Of a stretch of 64,000 nt of DNA, positions 48,012 through 55,239 are shown piece by piece. A program made the translations under genes and the position numbers. The DNA comes from a virus, in IMG/VR virus record IMGVR_UViG_3300037193_001286, positions 1-64,000 of that record; one strand, written 5' to 3'. The notes beneath the pieces were generated by a model. It was not told the origin of the DNA, searched no databases, and was given only the letters and a program-made list of their open reading frames with translations. Each line of letters starts with the position of its first letter. The first letter of the stretch is position 1.

Positions 48012-48054
48012 TCACATTTGCCCTATTGCTATTAGTCAAACTTGCCATATGGAT
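48012..48054 (+). promoter_or_regulatory. Promoter 2 of the 17-gene cluster
   Basis: -35 TTGCTA (48027-48032), spacer of 16 with GTCAAACTTGCC (48036-48047), -10 TATGGA (48049-48054). A second word ATCACATTTGCC lies upstream at 48012-48023. Drives genes from 48091 to 49050. Confidence 0.68.
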
Positions 48055-48090
48055 ATGTGCATAGACAACGCGTCACGAAAGGCAAGGCAA

Positions 48091-48339
48091 ATGAAACGCA
48101 TTCTCGCAACCGCAACCGCTCTTTTCGCGCTCGCAAGCTCCGGCTTTGCGGCCGAGTCCGCACGCTATGAATTGCGCGTGGAATACAGCGGAAACGTCTA
48201 TACGGCCGATTATGGCCTAACCGGAGACGATTGCTTGATTGCTCTGGATCAATTCCGGGCAAAGCGCATGCTTGAAATCAGCTCCGGAGACTTCGTTTTG
48301 ATAGCGGACGACTCCGCAAGCTCTTGCGTAGGGGAGTAG
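48091..48339 (+). CDS. Small exported protein
   Basis: Eighty-two residues with a signal peptide (MKRILATATALFALASSGFA). The mature domain is beta-rich with two Cys (DDCLIALDQF, SSCVGE). Resembles in form the exported protein at 44130. Leader GGCAAGGCAA precedes the ATG. Confidence 0.65.
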   Translation: MKRILATATALFALASSGFAAESARYELRVEYSGNVYTADYGLTGDDCLIALDQFRAKRMLEISSGDFVLIADDSASSCVGE

Positions 48340-48344
48340 CGGCA

Positions 48345-48650
48345 ATGGCAAAAGTCACGGTTGATAATTCGGGCAATCTGTATCCGGGCACGGTCTCAAT
48401 TGCGGACTTGGCCCAGTTTCTTCCAATCCTGAACAACGACTCCAATTGGCTCGACATCTATCTAGTCGAGTCCGCGATGGCGGAAGCATGGCCGCATGAA
48501 ATCGAGCGGTTCGAATATGAGTTTGCAACCGGCTATTCGGCTTATTTCAAGGACGGGACGGCAATTCATATAGGCGCGTGGATGGATAGGGACGAACACG
48601 AGTCCGCGCGTCTGTGGCGCGCTATGAAGGCAAAGGAAGCAAGGCAATGA
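48345..48650 (+). CDS. Hypothetical protein
   Basis: One hundred and one residues from the ATG at 48345 after GTAGCGGCA. DIYLVESAMAEAWPHEIERF and FEYEFATGYSAYFKDG suggest an alpha/beta fold. No family recognised. Confidence 0.6.
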   Translation: MAKVTVDNSGNLYPGTVSIADLAQFLPILNNDSNWLDIYLVESAMAEAWPHEIERFEYEFATGYSAYFKDGTAIHIGAWMDRDEHESARLWRAMKAKEARQ

Positions 48651-48877
48651 ATTTTGCACAATCGGCAACATGCGGCTTTGTGGAGCTGCTAGACGCAAAA
48701 GGAGACGGTTCGCACTTCATTCGTGCAGCTCATATCGTCCGGATTAGTCCGGCATTTGACGCGGATGGCGTATGGACGCATTGCGACGTTTGGACAATCG
48801 ACGGCCGCACGACATGCGTTAACGCGACGTTTGAGCAAATTGCGGAAGCGATTGAAGCGGAGACGGCAAGGCAATGA
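48647..48877 (+). CDS. Hypothetical protein
   Basis: Seventy-six residues, ATGA overlap with its predecessor and leader AGCAAGGCA. Beta-rich (HFIRAAHIVRISPAFDADG, HCDVWTIDGRTTCV), ending in an acidic helix. No family recognised. Confidence 0.58.
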   Translation: MNFAQSATCGFVELLDAKGDGSHFIRAAHIVRISPAFDADGVWTHCDVWTIDGRTTCVNATFEQIAEAIEAETARQ

Positions 48878-49050
48878 CAACGGTCAACAGCTACGAAAAA
48901 GCCGCGCGTCTAGCTGGTTGGGAGCTTCGCACTTTCGGCAATGGAGTCGCGAAATGGTGGAATCCGCAAAATGATGACGGAAGCCGCTATGTCAACAACG
49001 AACGCGCGTCTCGGTACATCTGCGAAGATTACGGCATAAAGCCGGAATAG
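48874..49050 (+). CDS. Hypothetical small protein
   Basis: Fifty-eight residues starting MTTVNSYEKAARLAGWELRT, overlapping its predecessor as ATGA with the leader GGCAAGGCA. The pattern (EKAARLAGWELRTFGNGVAK) recalls small orphan phage proteins. Ends at TAG 49048-49050, just before promoter 3. Confidence 0.58.
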   Translation: MTTVNSYEKAARLAGWELRTFGNGVAKWWNPQNDDGSRYVNNERASRYICEDYGIKPE

Positions 49051-49059
49051 GCACAATTA

Positions 49060-49101
49060 ATCAAATTTGCCATTGCTATTAAGCAAGTTTGCCTATATGT
49101 A
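49060..49101 (+). promoter_or_regulatory. Promoter 3 of the 17-gene cluster
   Basis: -35 TTGCTA (49073-49078), 17-base spacer with AGCAAGTTTGCC (49082-49093), -10 TATGTA (49096-49101). Upstream copy ATCAAATTTGCC at 49060-49071. Drives genes from 49139 to 50416. Confidence 0.7.
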
Positions 49102-49138
49102 AGAAGGCATAGGGCAAACACGCTTTGGAGCGAGGCAA

Positions 49139-49279
49139 ATGCATAACCTACCGGCTTTCATTTCTTTCAACGTCGCGGCCGTCGCGCTGATTCTCATGAT
49201 TGCGATTCCCGGCAATCCGCTGAACGAACTAACGCGCGGCGCAATCCAGACTTTCGTTTGTGAAGGGGCTTGCAAATGA
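49139..49279 (+). CDS. 46-residue membrane protein
   Basis: Starts MHNLPAFISFNVAAVALILM, a single membrane helix, and ends FVCEGACK. The ATG follows GAGCGAGGCAA, the shared leader form. Too short for most gene finders but coupled to its neighbour by ATGA. Confidence 0.55.
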   Translation: MHNLPAFISFNVAAVALILMIAIPGNPLNELTRGAIQTFVCEGACK

Positions 49280-49800
49280 TCACGGCAAAACCAGAGATGA
49301 CCGCTCACTATTTGGGAGTCGTTCGCGGCCGTTGCGACGGTCAACCGATTGTTGACGTCATGACGGGAAAGGTTTTGCCCGGTATCTGCCGGACATACGT
49401 TCCATGCCAACTAGACGGCAATCATGCTTATTTCGATCTGGGCGGCTATTCGTGGCGCGTTCCGCTCGATGGCACGGCTTGTGAGCGGTTGCCACGGACT
49501 CACGTTTACGTGTTGCACCTTTCCAAGTCCCGCAACGGATTCGGAAAGCCAACCGTGCCCGCTATCCGCTCCGCTCACACTGGGCACTATATCGCGGAGA
49601 CAGGCACAACAGTTAAGCCGGATTCGGCCGCTATTCGCGCGGCATTGCCTCACTACTACCGGAAAGCGTTTGACCGCGCGTGCGGCGCAATCTGGTTTGA
49701 TAAACACGACGACAACAAACCGGCTTACATAACGTTACGGGACGCGCGCGGCCGTTACCTGAACACGGTCTATTGTCTATTGAGCAAGATGGAAGGTTAA
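49276..49800 (+). CDS. Hypothetical protein
   Basis: One hundred and seventy-four residues; ATGA overlap. Contains VVRGRCDGQPIVDVMTGKVL, TYVPCQLDGNHAYFDLGGYS and AFDRACGAIWFDKHDDNKPA. Mixed alpha/beta, soluble. No family recognised. Confidence 0.6.
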   Translation: MITAKPEMTAHYLGVVRGRCDGQPIVDVMTGKVLPGICRTYVPCQLDGNHAYFDLGGYSWRVPLDGTACERLPRTHVYVLHLSKSRNGFGKPTVPAIRSAHTGHYIAETGTTVKPDSAAIRAALPHYYRKAFDRACGAIWFDKHDDNKPAYITLRDARGRYLNTVYCLLSKMEG

Positions 49801-49804
49801 GGCA

Positions 49805-50416
49805 ATGCCGGAATTCATCCTGAACACTGACGGCGCAACGGCCGATAATTGGCACAATCTCGACTCCTTCACGCAAGGCTTTATTGAAGCCGCGTTTTTC
49901 TCCGATTCCTCTTGCTTTGACTCGTCCGAGTTCTTCGGAGATGAGGCACAAGAGCGAGTCCGCGAAGGACAAGCGGACGGAAGCATTCCGAATGATGCGG
50001 GACCGTCCGATATAGACGCGGAGTCCCTTGCCAAGGTTAAGGCCTTTTGCGCGGCATTCCAGACGCGTGCAGCGGACGTTCTAACGGAAGCTTACGAACG
50101 CGAGTATGACGAAACGCAAGCCGGACGGGACTTGTATTTCACCTATGCCGGGCACGGAGTCGGCTATTGGGATAGGGATGCATTGAAAGCCAATGACGCG
50201 GACTTAGAAGAGTATGAGCGTTTGACGGCCGTTATGATTGCAAACCGCGACAACAATGCAAAATGGGATGAAGCGCTATCCGCACGGCATGAGGTGGAAT
50301 CGCGAGGCATAGGGAAACGGCTTTCCAAGCTTTGCGGCCGTGGCGAAATCAATCTGGATGCATACGAGTCGGAAGAGTCGGAAAGCGGTTTTTACGTGTC
50401 GTTTTATATCGGCTGA
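49805..50416 (+). CDS. Conserved phage protein of unknown function
   Basis: Two hundred and three residues, the largest in this cluster. LDSFTQGFIEAAFFSD, VKAFCAAFQTRAADVL and AGRDLYFTYAGHGVGYWDRD form a signature seen in early genes of many unrelated phages (usually AGHDFW-x-NGHGAGFWDR). The C-terminal third is unique. Leader GTTAAGGCA precedes the ATG. Function unknown. Confidence 0.72.
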   Translation: MPEFILNTDGATADNWHNLDSFTQGFIEAAFFSDSSCFDSSEFFGDEAQERVREGQADGSIPNDAGPSDIDAESLAKVKAFCAAFQTRAADVLTEAYEREYDETQAGRDLYFTYAGHGVGYWDRDALKANDADLEEYERLTAVMIANRDNNAKWDEALSARHEVESRGIGKRLSKLCGRGEINLDAYESEESESGFYVSFYIG

Positions 50417-50444
50417 TTTATGTACATTTTTTTGATTTAGGCTC

Positions 50445-50474
50445 TTGCCTATTCGTCAAATTTGCTCTTATATA
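50445..50474 (+). promoter_or_regulatory. Promoter 4 of the 17-gene cluster
   Basis: -35 TTGCCT (50445-50450), 18-base spacer with GTCAAATTTGCT (50455-50466), -10 TATATA (50469-50474). Drives the last eight genes of the cluster (50512-52959). Confidence 0.7.
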
Positions 50475-50511
50475 CCTCTCAGGCAAACACAAATGCATGA
50501 GAGGTTTTTTT

Positions 50512-50739
50512 ATGAAGAACATGACTCGCCATACCGGCAAGCTTGAAATTATCAAGCGCTTGCCTTCGTCCGCAAACGGCAATCCGCGATACCTGCTTAA
50601 GGTTGACGGTTGGACTTGCCGCACGGCCGTAGACTCTTCGCTCGGTTATTCCGTCACCAATTTTGACGGCAAAACCGTGCACGCGACAATCGGCACACAT
50701 TACGGCAATGCAACACTGGACTCGGTTCAGCTCGCTTAA
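50512..50739 (+). CDS. Hypothetical protein
   Basis: Seventy-five residues from the ATG at 50512, with GAGAGG 7 bases upstream (one of the few in this cluster without the GGCAAGGCA leader). Beta-rich (YLLKVDGWTCRTAVDSSLGY, GKTVHATIGTHYGNATLDSV). An in-frame upstream extension would cross promoter 4 and is rejected. Confidence 0.6.
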   Translation: MKNMTRHTGKLEIIKRLPSSANGNPRYLLKVDGWTCRTAVDSSLGYSVTNFDGKTVHATIGTHYGNATLDSVQLA

Positions 50740-50756
50740 CTCCGAAAGGCAAGGCA

Positions 50757-51005
50757 ATGACAACGGTTATGCTCGACTCATACGATCCGGTAAAGAATAG
50801 CGGCGGACTCTGCCGTGACTTCACGACAGACGGTTTTCCTATTCGCCTTTATCAGCATAGGACGCGGAAAGAACGCGGCTTTGCGGTTCAGTACGGAAAG
50901 CAATTCGACATTTACCTAACCTATTCGGAAGCGTGCAAAAAACTAGGCGAAGCGCTCATGCATGACGCGGCTTGCCGTGGCGAACTCGACAACGAAAGGG
51001 ATTAA
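50757..51005 (+). CDS. Hypothetical protein
   Basis: Eighty-two residues with leader GGCAAGGCA. LCRDFTTDGFPIRLYQHRTR and FAVQYGKQFDIYLTYSEACK suggest a small alpha/beta fold. No family recognised. Confidence 0.58.
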   Translation: MTTVMLDSYDPVKNSGGLCRDFTTDGFPIRLYQHRTRKERGFAVQYGKQFDIYLTYSEACKKLGEALMHDAACRGELDNERD

Positions 51006-51007
51006 TC

Positions 51008-51250
51008 ATGATACCGATTAACGTTCGCGTCTTTAACTTTGGCACGGTTCAATTCTGGAATAGTTACCGCAAACATACGAACGCGCGGACGTGGCGCGGA
51101 GCAATGCGCACATTTGCCGCGCAACACGGCAAAGCAATTGCAATGCGTTGCGACGGTTCAGCATTCCTCGTTTATCGCGACGAAGGCAATAAGAGCGGAT
51201 TCCGGCAGGAAACGATTCCCGCGTCCAATGTTCAATGGCTCAACATTTGA
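51008..51250 (+). CDS. Hypothetical protein
   Basis: Eighty residues from the ATG at 51008 (AAAGGG upstream). NVRVFNFGTVQFWNSYRKHT and RGAMRTFAAQHGKAIAMRCD. Basic, soluble. No family recognised. A structured leader follows. Confidence 0.56.
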   Translation: MIPINVRVFNFGTVQFWNSYRKHTNARTWRGAMRTFAAQHGKAIAMRCDGSAFLVYRDEGNKSGFRQETIPASNVQWLNI

Positions 51251-51294
51251 ACGGCTTATAGAGCGGCCAATCTGGGCCGCTCCGGTAAACCGTT
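51250..51294 (+). other. Transcript hairpin A
   Basis: AACGG (51250-51254) pairs with CCGTT (51290-51294), and GAGCGGCC (51261-51268) with GGCCGCTC (51275-51282). The first 11 bases ACGGCTTATAG are repeated at the start of the hairpin at 52448, so the two share an origin. No T-tract follows, so it is an mRNA structure or processing site rather than a terminator. Confidence 0.5.
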
Positions 51295-51318
51295 AATCAG
51301 GCAAGGAAAGACAAGGCA

Positions 51319-51717
51319 ATGACATACCATTTCAAATGGCAATCCGGATACATGGGAACCGTCGATTATATGGTGACGGATTCAACCGGGACATTTCGCG
51401 CGGAGCTTAGAACGCAATTAGGCGATTACGAGCGCTCGATTTTGAACTATGACGCGGACGGAATCGCAAAGCACGTCGAGTCCACAATCGGACTTCTTAC
51501 ACGTTGCGTTTGCGACAACCACGGCGAAATTTTACCGGAGACAATCGCCGCTTTTAACGCATGGCGCGCGGACGAACACGCGCGGCAAATGGCGCATATG
51601 CGCGCGCATCCGGAGCGATACGGGACGGAATTTAATGAGCCATGGTTTCAACCGCCTAAACCGGTGCACGCGGGACGTTGGAGTGAACAAACCGGCTGGA
51701 CTCGTGTAGGGGAATAA
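51319..51717 (+). CDS. Hypothetical protein
   Basis: One hundred and thirty-two residues with leader GACAAGGCA. GTVDYMVTDSTGTFRAELRT, RWSEQTGWTRVGE and a His/Met-rich helix (EHARQMAHMRAHPERYGTEF). No family recognised. Confidence 0.6.
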   Translation: MTYHFKWQSGYMGTVDYMVTDSTGTFRAELRTQLGDYERSILNYDADGIAKHVESTIGLLTRCVCDNHGEILPETIAAFNAWRADEHARQMAHMRAHPERYGTEFNEPWFQPPKPVHAGRWSEQTGWTRVGE

Positions 51718-51722
51718 CGGCA

Positions 51723-52046
51723 ATGGAAAAGCAAACGACGTTCCGCAAACATAGCTGGAAAGTCCCGGTGCGTGCGGGAAAGACTGTCGAGCAAAACGGC
51801 TATGCTACGGCTAATTTCGGCATACATAAACACTATGACAATTGGTGTGTAACGCATTTGCCTACCGGGCTTGCGATTGACTATTTCCGCTCCAAACGGC
51901 TTTCCATGGTCAAATCAATTGTTGCGCGTGCGGAAACGGTTTTCGATTGGTCAACCGGAGCGGACGTCTATGAAATCGCGGCACATAACCGAATTGACGC
52001 GCGCGCATTCAATGACGCGGTGCGGGACATTGGACGCGGTCAATAG
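51723..52046 (+). CDS. Hypothetical protein
   Basis: One hundred and seven residues; the leader is the short form AACGGCA. FGIHKHYDNWCVTHLPTGLA and a helical end (ARAFNDAVRDIGRGQ). No family recognised. Confidence 0.58.
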   Translation: MEKQTTFRKHSWKVPVRAGKTVEQNGYATANFGIHKHYDNWCVTHLPTGLAIDYFRSKRLSMVKSIVARAETVFDWSTGADVYEIAAHNRIDARAFNDAVRDIGRGQ

Positions 52047-52058
52047 AAAGGCAAGGCA

Positions 52059-52448
52059 ATGGCAAATCACGACACAAGCCGCTTTTGGGCATGGTTTGAC
52101 GCCACGCGGAACGCTGCAATCCAGACGGATGACGGCCGCAAGTTTCATGCGGCTGGATTCGACCTAACCCATACCGGAGGAGGTTGCACGGCATGGGAAC
52201 GCGCCATACCGGGCACGGATTGGCTTATATGGATTGCTACCAGTGAAGCCGGGCATGAATTGACTCCAGCGGATATTGAAGCCGGAGACGATTTTGGCGC
52301 GTGGATTGTGCACAAGGAAGAGTCGCACCATTCGCGCGCGCAAAACGCGAACACGGTTGAAGGCGTATTGAAGATAGCGGACGAAATGGCCGCGACCGTG
52401 CAGCGTGGCGAAATAGACTCGCTTCATATGGAATACGTCCACTACTGA
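52059..52448 (+). CDS. Hypothetical protein
   Basis: One hundred and twenty-nine residues with leader AAAGGCAAGGCA. SRFWAWFDATRNAAIQTDDG, GGCTAWERAIPGTDWLIWIA and a C-terminal helix (VEGVLKIADEMAATVQRGEI). Trp-rich. No family recognised. Confidence 0.6.
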   Translation: MANHDTSRFWAWFDATRNAAIQTDDGRKFHAAGFDLTHTGGGCTAWERAIPGTDWLIWIATSEAGHELTPADIEAGDDFGAWIVHKEESHHSRAQNANTVEGVLKIADEMAATVQRGEIDSLHMEYVHY

Positions 52449-52458
52449 CGGCTTATAG

Positions 52459-52509
52459 ACGGCCGCGCGTTGCGTTTTCGGAGCAATTCCGATTCCGCAA
52501 TGCGGCCGT
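52459..52509 (+). other. Transcript hairpin B
   Basis: ACGGCCGC (52459-52466) pairs with GCGGCCGT (52502-52509), and GTTGCG with CGCAAT inside. It starts within the repeat of hairpin A (ACGGCTTATAGA). It precedes the leader of the next gene by 30 bases, so it could control translation or stability. Confidence 0.5.
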
Positions 52510-52540
52510 TCAATAAACTGTTGAGAGGAAAGGCAAGGCA

Positions 52541-52735
52541 ATGCCCGAGTTTGTTGTAATCGCGCATAGGCGCAACGGAAGCGTTTTCGGAGCGGCAACC
52601 GCTATCTGTAAAGACGCGGACGGCAAAGAAAAGACTTATCCAACGCGCGACGCGGCCGACTCCGCTGCAAAGCGCTATAACGACAGAACCACGTCACCAA
52701 ACGTCTATTACACTGTTGAGGAAATGGCGCGATGA
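52541..52735 (+). CDS. Hypothetical protein
   Basis: Sixty-four residues with leader GGAAAGGCAAGGCA. FVVIAHRRNGSVFGAATAIC and KEKTYPTRDAADSAAKRYND. Resembles a short beta hairpin plus helix (a fold used by many phage inhibitors), but nothing is certain. Confidence 0.56.
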   Translation: MPEFVVIAHRRNGSVFGAATAICKDADGKEKTYPTRDAADSAAKRYNDRTTSPNVYYTVEEMAR

Positions 52736-52959
52736 ATGACTCCATTCTAGCGGACGATACCCGCTATATCATGCGCCGCGACGCGGACGGCCGTTTATTG
52801 GTTCTGACGTTCAGCAATGATGAATTTGCCGACTATTGGACGGCCGCGCAAATAGAGCGTTTCGGCCGCGCGTTACCAGTGACGCGGGACGGATGCACCT
52901 TCGCGGACATGGCCGCATGTACGGCCGAAACAATGCAGCATTGGAGCGAAACGCCGTGA
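52732..52959 (+). CDS. Hypothetical protein
   Basis: Seventy-five residues; ATGA overlap. YIMRRDADGRLLVLTFSNDE and ADYWTAAQIERFGRALPVTR, ending ETMQHWSETP. Last gene of the cluster. No family recognised. Confidence 0.56.
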   Translation: MNDSILADDTRYIMRRDADGRLLVLTFSNDEFADYWTAAQIERFGRALPVTRDGCTFADMAACTAETMQHWSETP

Positions 52960-53536
52960 TTGCTCCGGAGCTTGAAAATGATGGATAGACCGTTGCGCGC
53001 TGCTAGTCCGCTAGTGGCGCGTTTCCGCATGTTTCGGAGTCTTGCCGTGAACCGTCCAACCGGTTGACGGGACGACTCCGCGTGGCTTGCGGCCGTGGCG
53101 CGGCCGTGCAGCGCGATTCCAGCTCCGGCATGGTGGTTGACCGTCCGGAGCGAAGAAAACGCGTGTACGGCCGTTTATGGCGGTTTGCCTTGCGTGGTTT
53201 CGTTGCCGCATCCCGTTCCATGCTCCGGCATTGGCGCGGAGACGTATGGAAGCGGTTGCGACTCGTCCGGCATGCCGGGAACGGCAAGGCTTAAGACGCG
53301 TTGTGCGGCCGTCTGTGGCGGTTTGGCCGCTTGCCGCTCCGGTTCCATGCCCGGCGATTGGCTAATGGAAGGTGGCGGAAGCGTTCTATGCGCAATGCAA
53401 CCGACGCGTTGCAAAGCAGCCCCTTGAAGCCCCAGCCCATCCCCTAGATTGCGAATTTGGTAGCGACCAGGGCCGGGGGGGGTATCCCGGTTGCTTTTAA
53501 AAAAAATTTTTGGGCACGCTTCCCAAGGCCGGGCGC
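52960..53536. other. Non-coding stretch with imperfect repeats
   Basis: About 580 bases with no convincing gene: the frames present lack ribosome-binding sites, run on several strands and have implausible Cys/Arg/Pro compositions. Two imperfect copies of a segment occur (CGGCCGTTTATGGCGGTTTG at 53168-53187 and CGGCCGTCTGTGGCGGTTTG at 53306-53325, and TTCCATG words about 127 apart). The words GGCCG and CCGG are very frequent. A run of nine G near 53477 and A8T5 near 53500 precede the terminator. Confidence 0.45.
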
Positions 53537-53567
53537 AAAAAAAGGGCCGGTGAAAAAAATCCGGCCC
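53537..53567 (-). terminator. Rho-independent terminator of the 55.9-53.6 kb minus operon
   Basis: GGGCCGG (53544-53550) and CCGGCCC (53561-53567) form a 7-bp stem with loop TGAAAAAAAT. On the minus strand the stem is followed by T7. It lies 26 bases after the last minus-strand gene. Confidence 0.85.
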
Positions 53568-53592
53568 GAAAAATCTGGGAGGGAATTCCATT

Positions 53593-53898
53593 CTACACGA
53601 CGTCGTATTTTTCATCAGGGAGTTTTTTCTCCAACCGCTTTGTCTTTTCGTTCAGCCCAGCGACGACGCATTCTAGGGCGTCATCCCTGTCCCTGTATTT
53701 GTGCAGGAACCGCTTGATCAATCTGTCCAGTTTCCTGTCGAAATCATCGTCCATCGAGGTGTCGGCAACGCGGTCCGGTTCAGGTGGACCATACAGGCGG
53801 GAATTGATCAGACATTCCAAGTCATCCACCACTAGGTCGAGCGTTGCGAGCCTCGTCGCGATCTTAGTTACGTCATCAGCATCTTCTTCTTCTCTCAT
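53593..53898 (-). CDS. Hypothetical acidic coiled-coil protein
   Basis: One hundred and one residues, strongly charged and helical (VTKIATRLATLDLVVDDLEC, DDDFDRKLDRLIKRFLHKYR). Last gene of the minus operon before the terminator. No family recognised. Confidence 0.55.
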   Translation of the reverse strand: MREEEDADDVTKIATRLATLDLVVDDLECLINSRLYGPPEPDRVADTSMDDDFDRKLDRLIKRFLHKYRDRDDALECVVAGLNEKTKRLEKKLPDEKYDVV

Positions 53899-53919
53899 AG
53901 CGACATCCTCCCATGGCGC

Positions 53920-54294
53920 TTAAATACCGGCTCTGATCCGGGTGATTTCAGAGCGCATGGCTTGCACCAGTGCTTCCAGATCGCCGGATGCCTCATGCAC
54001 CGCCTTGAAGATCGGGGAGGTCGGCCGTTCTGCGCGGTCGATTTCTGCCGGGGATGCCGGTCCGACGAGGCTGTCCGCCAGCTTGATCAGGTCGTGATAA
54101 ACCTCATCGACGGCGCGGATCGCCAGATGCAGGTGCTCGACCGGGCCGGTGGTCACCACCTGGCGGGGTTTGGCTTGCGGTAAAGCGCCCAGCCGCGTGG
54201 CACCTCCTGCGCTGGGAGCGAACTTGCGTGCAATCGACACGTCGTCGGCGGCAATAGCCTCGGCAAGGCCAGCTTCAAGTGTCTTGTCATTCAT
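53920..54294 (-). CDS. Hypothetical protein
   Basis: One hundred and twenty-four residues from the ATG at 54294 (AGGAGA upstream). N-terminal disordered half; C-terminal coiled coil (HLHLAIRAVDEVYHDLIKLA, DSLVGPASPAEIDRAERPTS). No family recognised. Confidence 0.58.
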   Translation of the reverse strand: MNDKTLEAGLAEAIAADDVSIARKFAPSAGGATRLGALPQAKPRQVVTTGPVEHLHLAIRAVDEVYHDLIKLADSLVGPASPAEIDRAERPTSPIFKAVHEASGDLEALVQAMRSEITRIRAGI

Positions 54295-54547
54295 TTGGGT
54301 TTCTCCTCTGGTGATAACGTTCACGAAGTTTGTCCATCAATAGGTCGATTGCAGTCGTGTCGTCCAACGGCCCTTCCCGCTCCTGATCGAACAACTCGAC
54401 GATCATGCGCATGTAGGCCATGTATTCGGTATTCTTCGCGTGCTTGCAGATAGTGCCCGCCATTATTCCGGTGACATAGACCGCCAACTGGACTGGCATG
54501 TCGCTGGTCTCGATCTCTTTGATCAGCGCGTCGATATTTGTCATCAT
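54287..54547 (-). CDS. Hypothetical helical protein
   Basis: Eighty-six residues, all helical (LIKEIETSDMPVQLAVYVTG, YMAYMRMIVELFDQE). Overlaps the next gene by 8 bases. No family recognised. Confidence 0.56.
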   Translation of the reverse strand: MMTNIDALIKEIETSDMPVQLAVYVTGIMAGTICKHAKNTEYMAYMRMIVELFDQEREGPLDDTTAIDLLMDKLRERYHQRRNPNE

Positions 54548-54562
54548 CGCTCCTCCGCTCTC

Positions 54563-54760
54563 CTACCTGAGCGTGATTTCGATGTGCAGTTGACCGCCTT
54601 CATCTTCCCAAAAGGTTGTTCCGCCAGCTTTGACATAGCCGTTCAGCCCTTCTTGCCTGTCAGACGAGACGTAATCACCGCTCTGCGGGACCACCGGCAA
54701 ATCCAATTCGAACATCTGATATTCAGGACCATCGGTGTATTTCTTGATGGCGATCTTCAT
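54563..54760 (-). CDS. Hypothetical protein
   Basis: Sixty-five residues, beta-rich (MKIAIKKYTDGPEYQMFELD, GGTTFWEDEGGQLHIEITLR). Preceded by GGAGGGTGCA, a good site. No family recognised. Confidence 0.56.
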   Translation of the reverse strand: MKIAIKKYTDGPEYQMFELDLPVVPQSGDYVSSDRQEGLNGYVKAGGTTFWEDEGGQLHIEITLR

Positions 54761-54769
54761 TGCACCCTC

Positions 54770-54859
54770 CTATATCGCCGTCCACGCCCAGAGGCTGAGC
54801 GCGAGGATCGAGAACAGCACGAGGGCAAGCGCGGAATTGATTAGCGCGTCGTAGCTCAT
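54770..54859 (-). CDS. 29-residue membrane peptide
   Basis: MSYDALINSALALVLFSILA then LSLWAWTAI, a single membrane helix. Its ATG overlaps the stop of the preceding gene (ATGA), and an upstream extension of the frame is not credible. Function unknown. Confidence 0.5.
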   Translation of the reverse strand: MSYDALINSALALVLFSILALSLWAWTAI

Positions 54860-55239
54860 GACACCGCCTTTAGAACGCGGACATACCAGACGTTCTCGAT
54901 GTCCTGATTGGTGATCTGCTTCAGATCGTCGGGGGTCTCGATGGTCGACCACCAGCTTTCGAAGCCATAGACCAGCTCGCCGGTTTCGAAGACGAACATG
55001 CAGGGATTGGAGTAGGTGCGCTGAAGCGTCAACAGCTCGCCGTTCTTGACGACGGGGGCGACGCCGATGGGCATGTCGCCCAGATAGAGGCCAAGCCGGG
55101 TGATGTCTTCGCTCGCCTTGCGGACGGCGACATAGGAACCCTGCGCGGATTGCTTGAACAGCGGCTGCTTGACGCGCGGCACCATGACTTCATCGACGTC
55201 GATCTGAACGACGCCTTGCGGGATGTTGACGACGCTCAT
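54856..55239 (-). CDS. Hypothetical protein
   Basis: One hundred and twenty-seven residues. VVQIDVDEVMVPRVKQPLFK and FETGELVYGFESWWSTIETP; alpha/beta, soluble. ATGA overlaps on both sides. No family recognised. Confidence 0.58.
   Translation of the reverse strand: MSVVNIPQGVVQIDVDEVMVPRVKQPLFKQSAQGSYVAVRKASEDITRLGLYLGDMPIGVAPVVKNGELLTLQRTYSNPCMFVFETGELVYGFESWWSTIETPDDLKQITNQDIENVWYVRVLKAVS

Noticed and set aside
52960-53536. Several frames (for example 53095-53427 and 53064-53294 on +, 53003-53287 and 53175-53615 on -) in the repeat-bearing stretch
   Set aside because: They lack ribosome-binding sites, overlap one another on both strands and have compositions typical of random GC-rich DNA.
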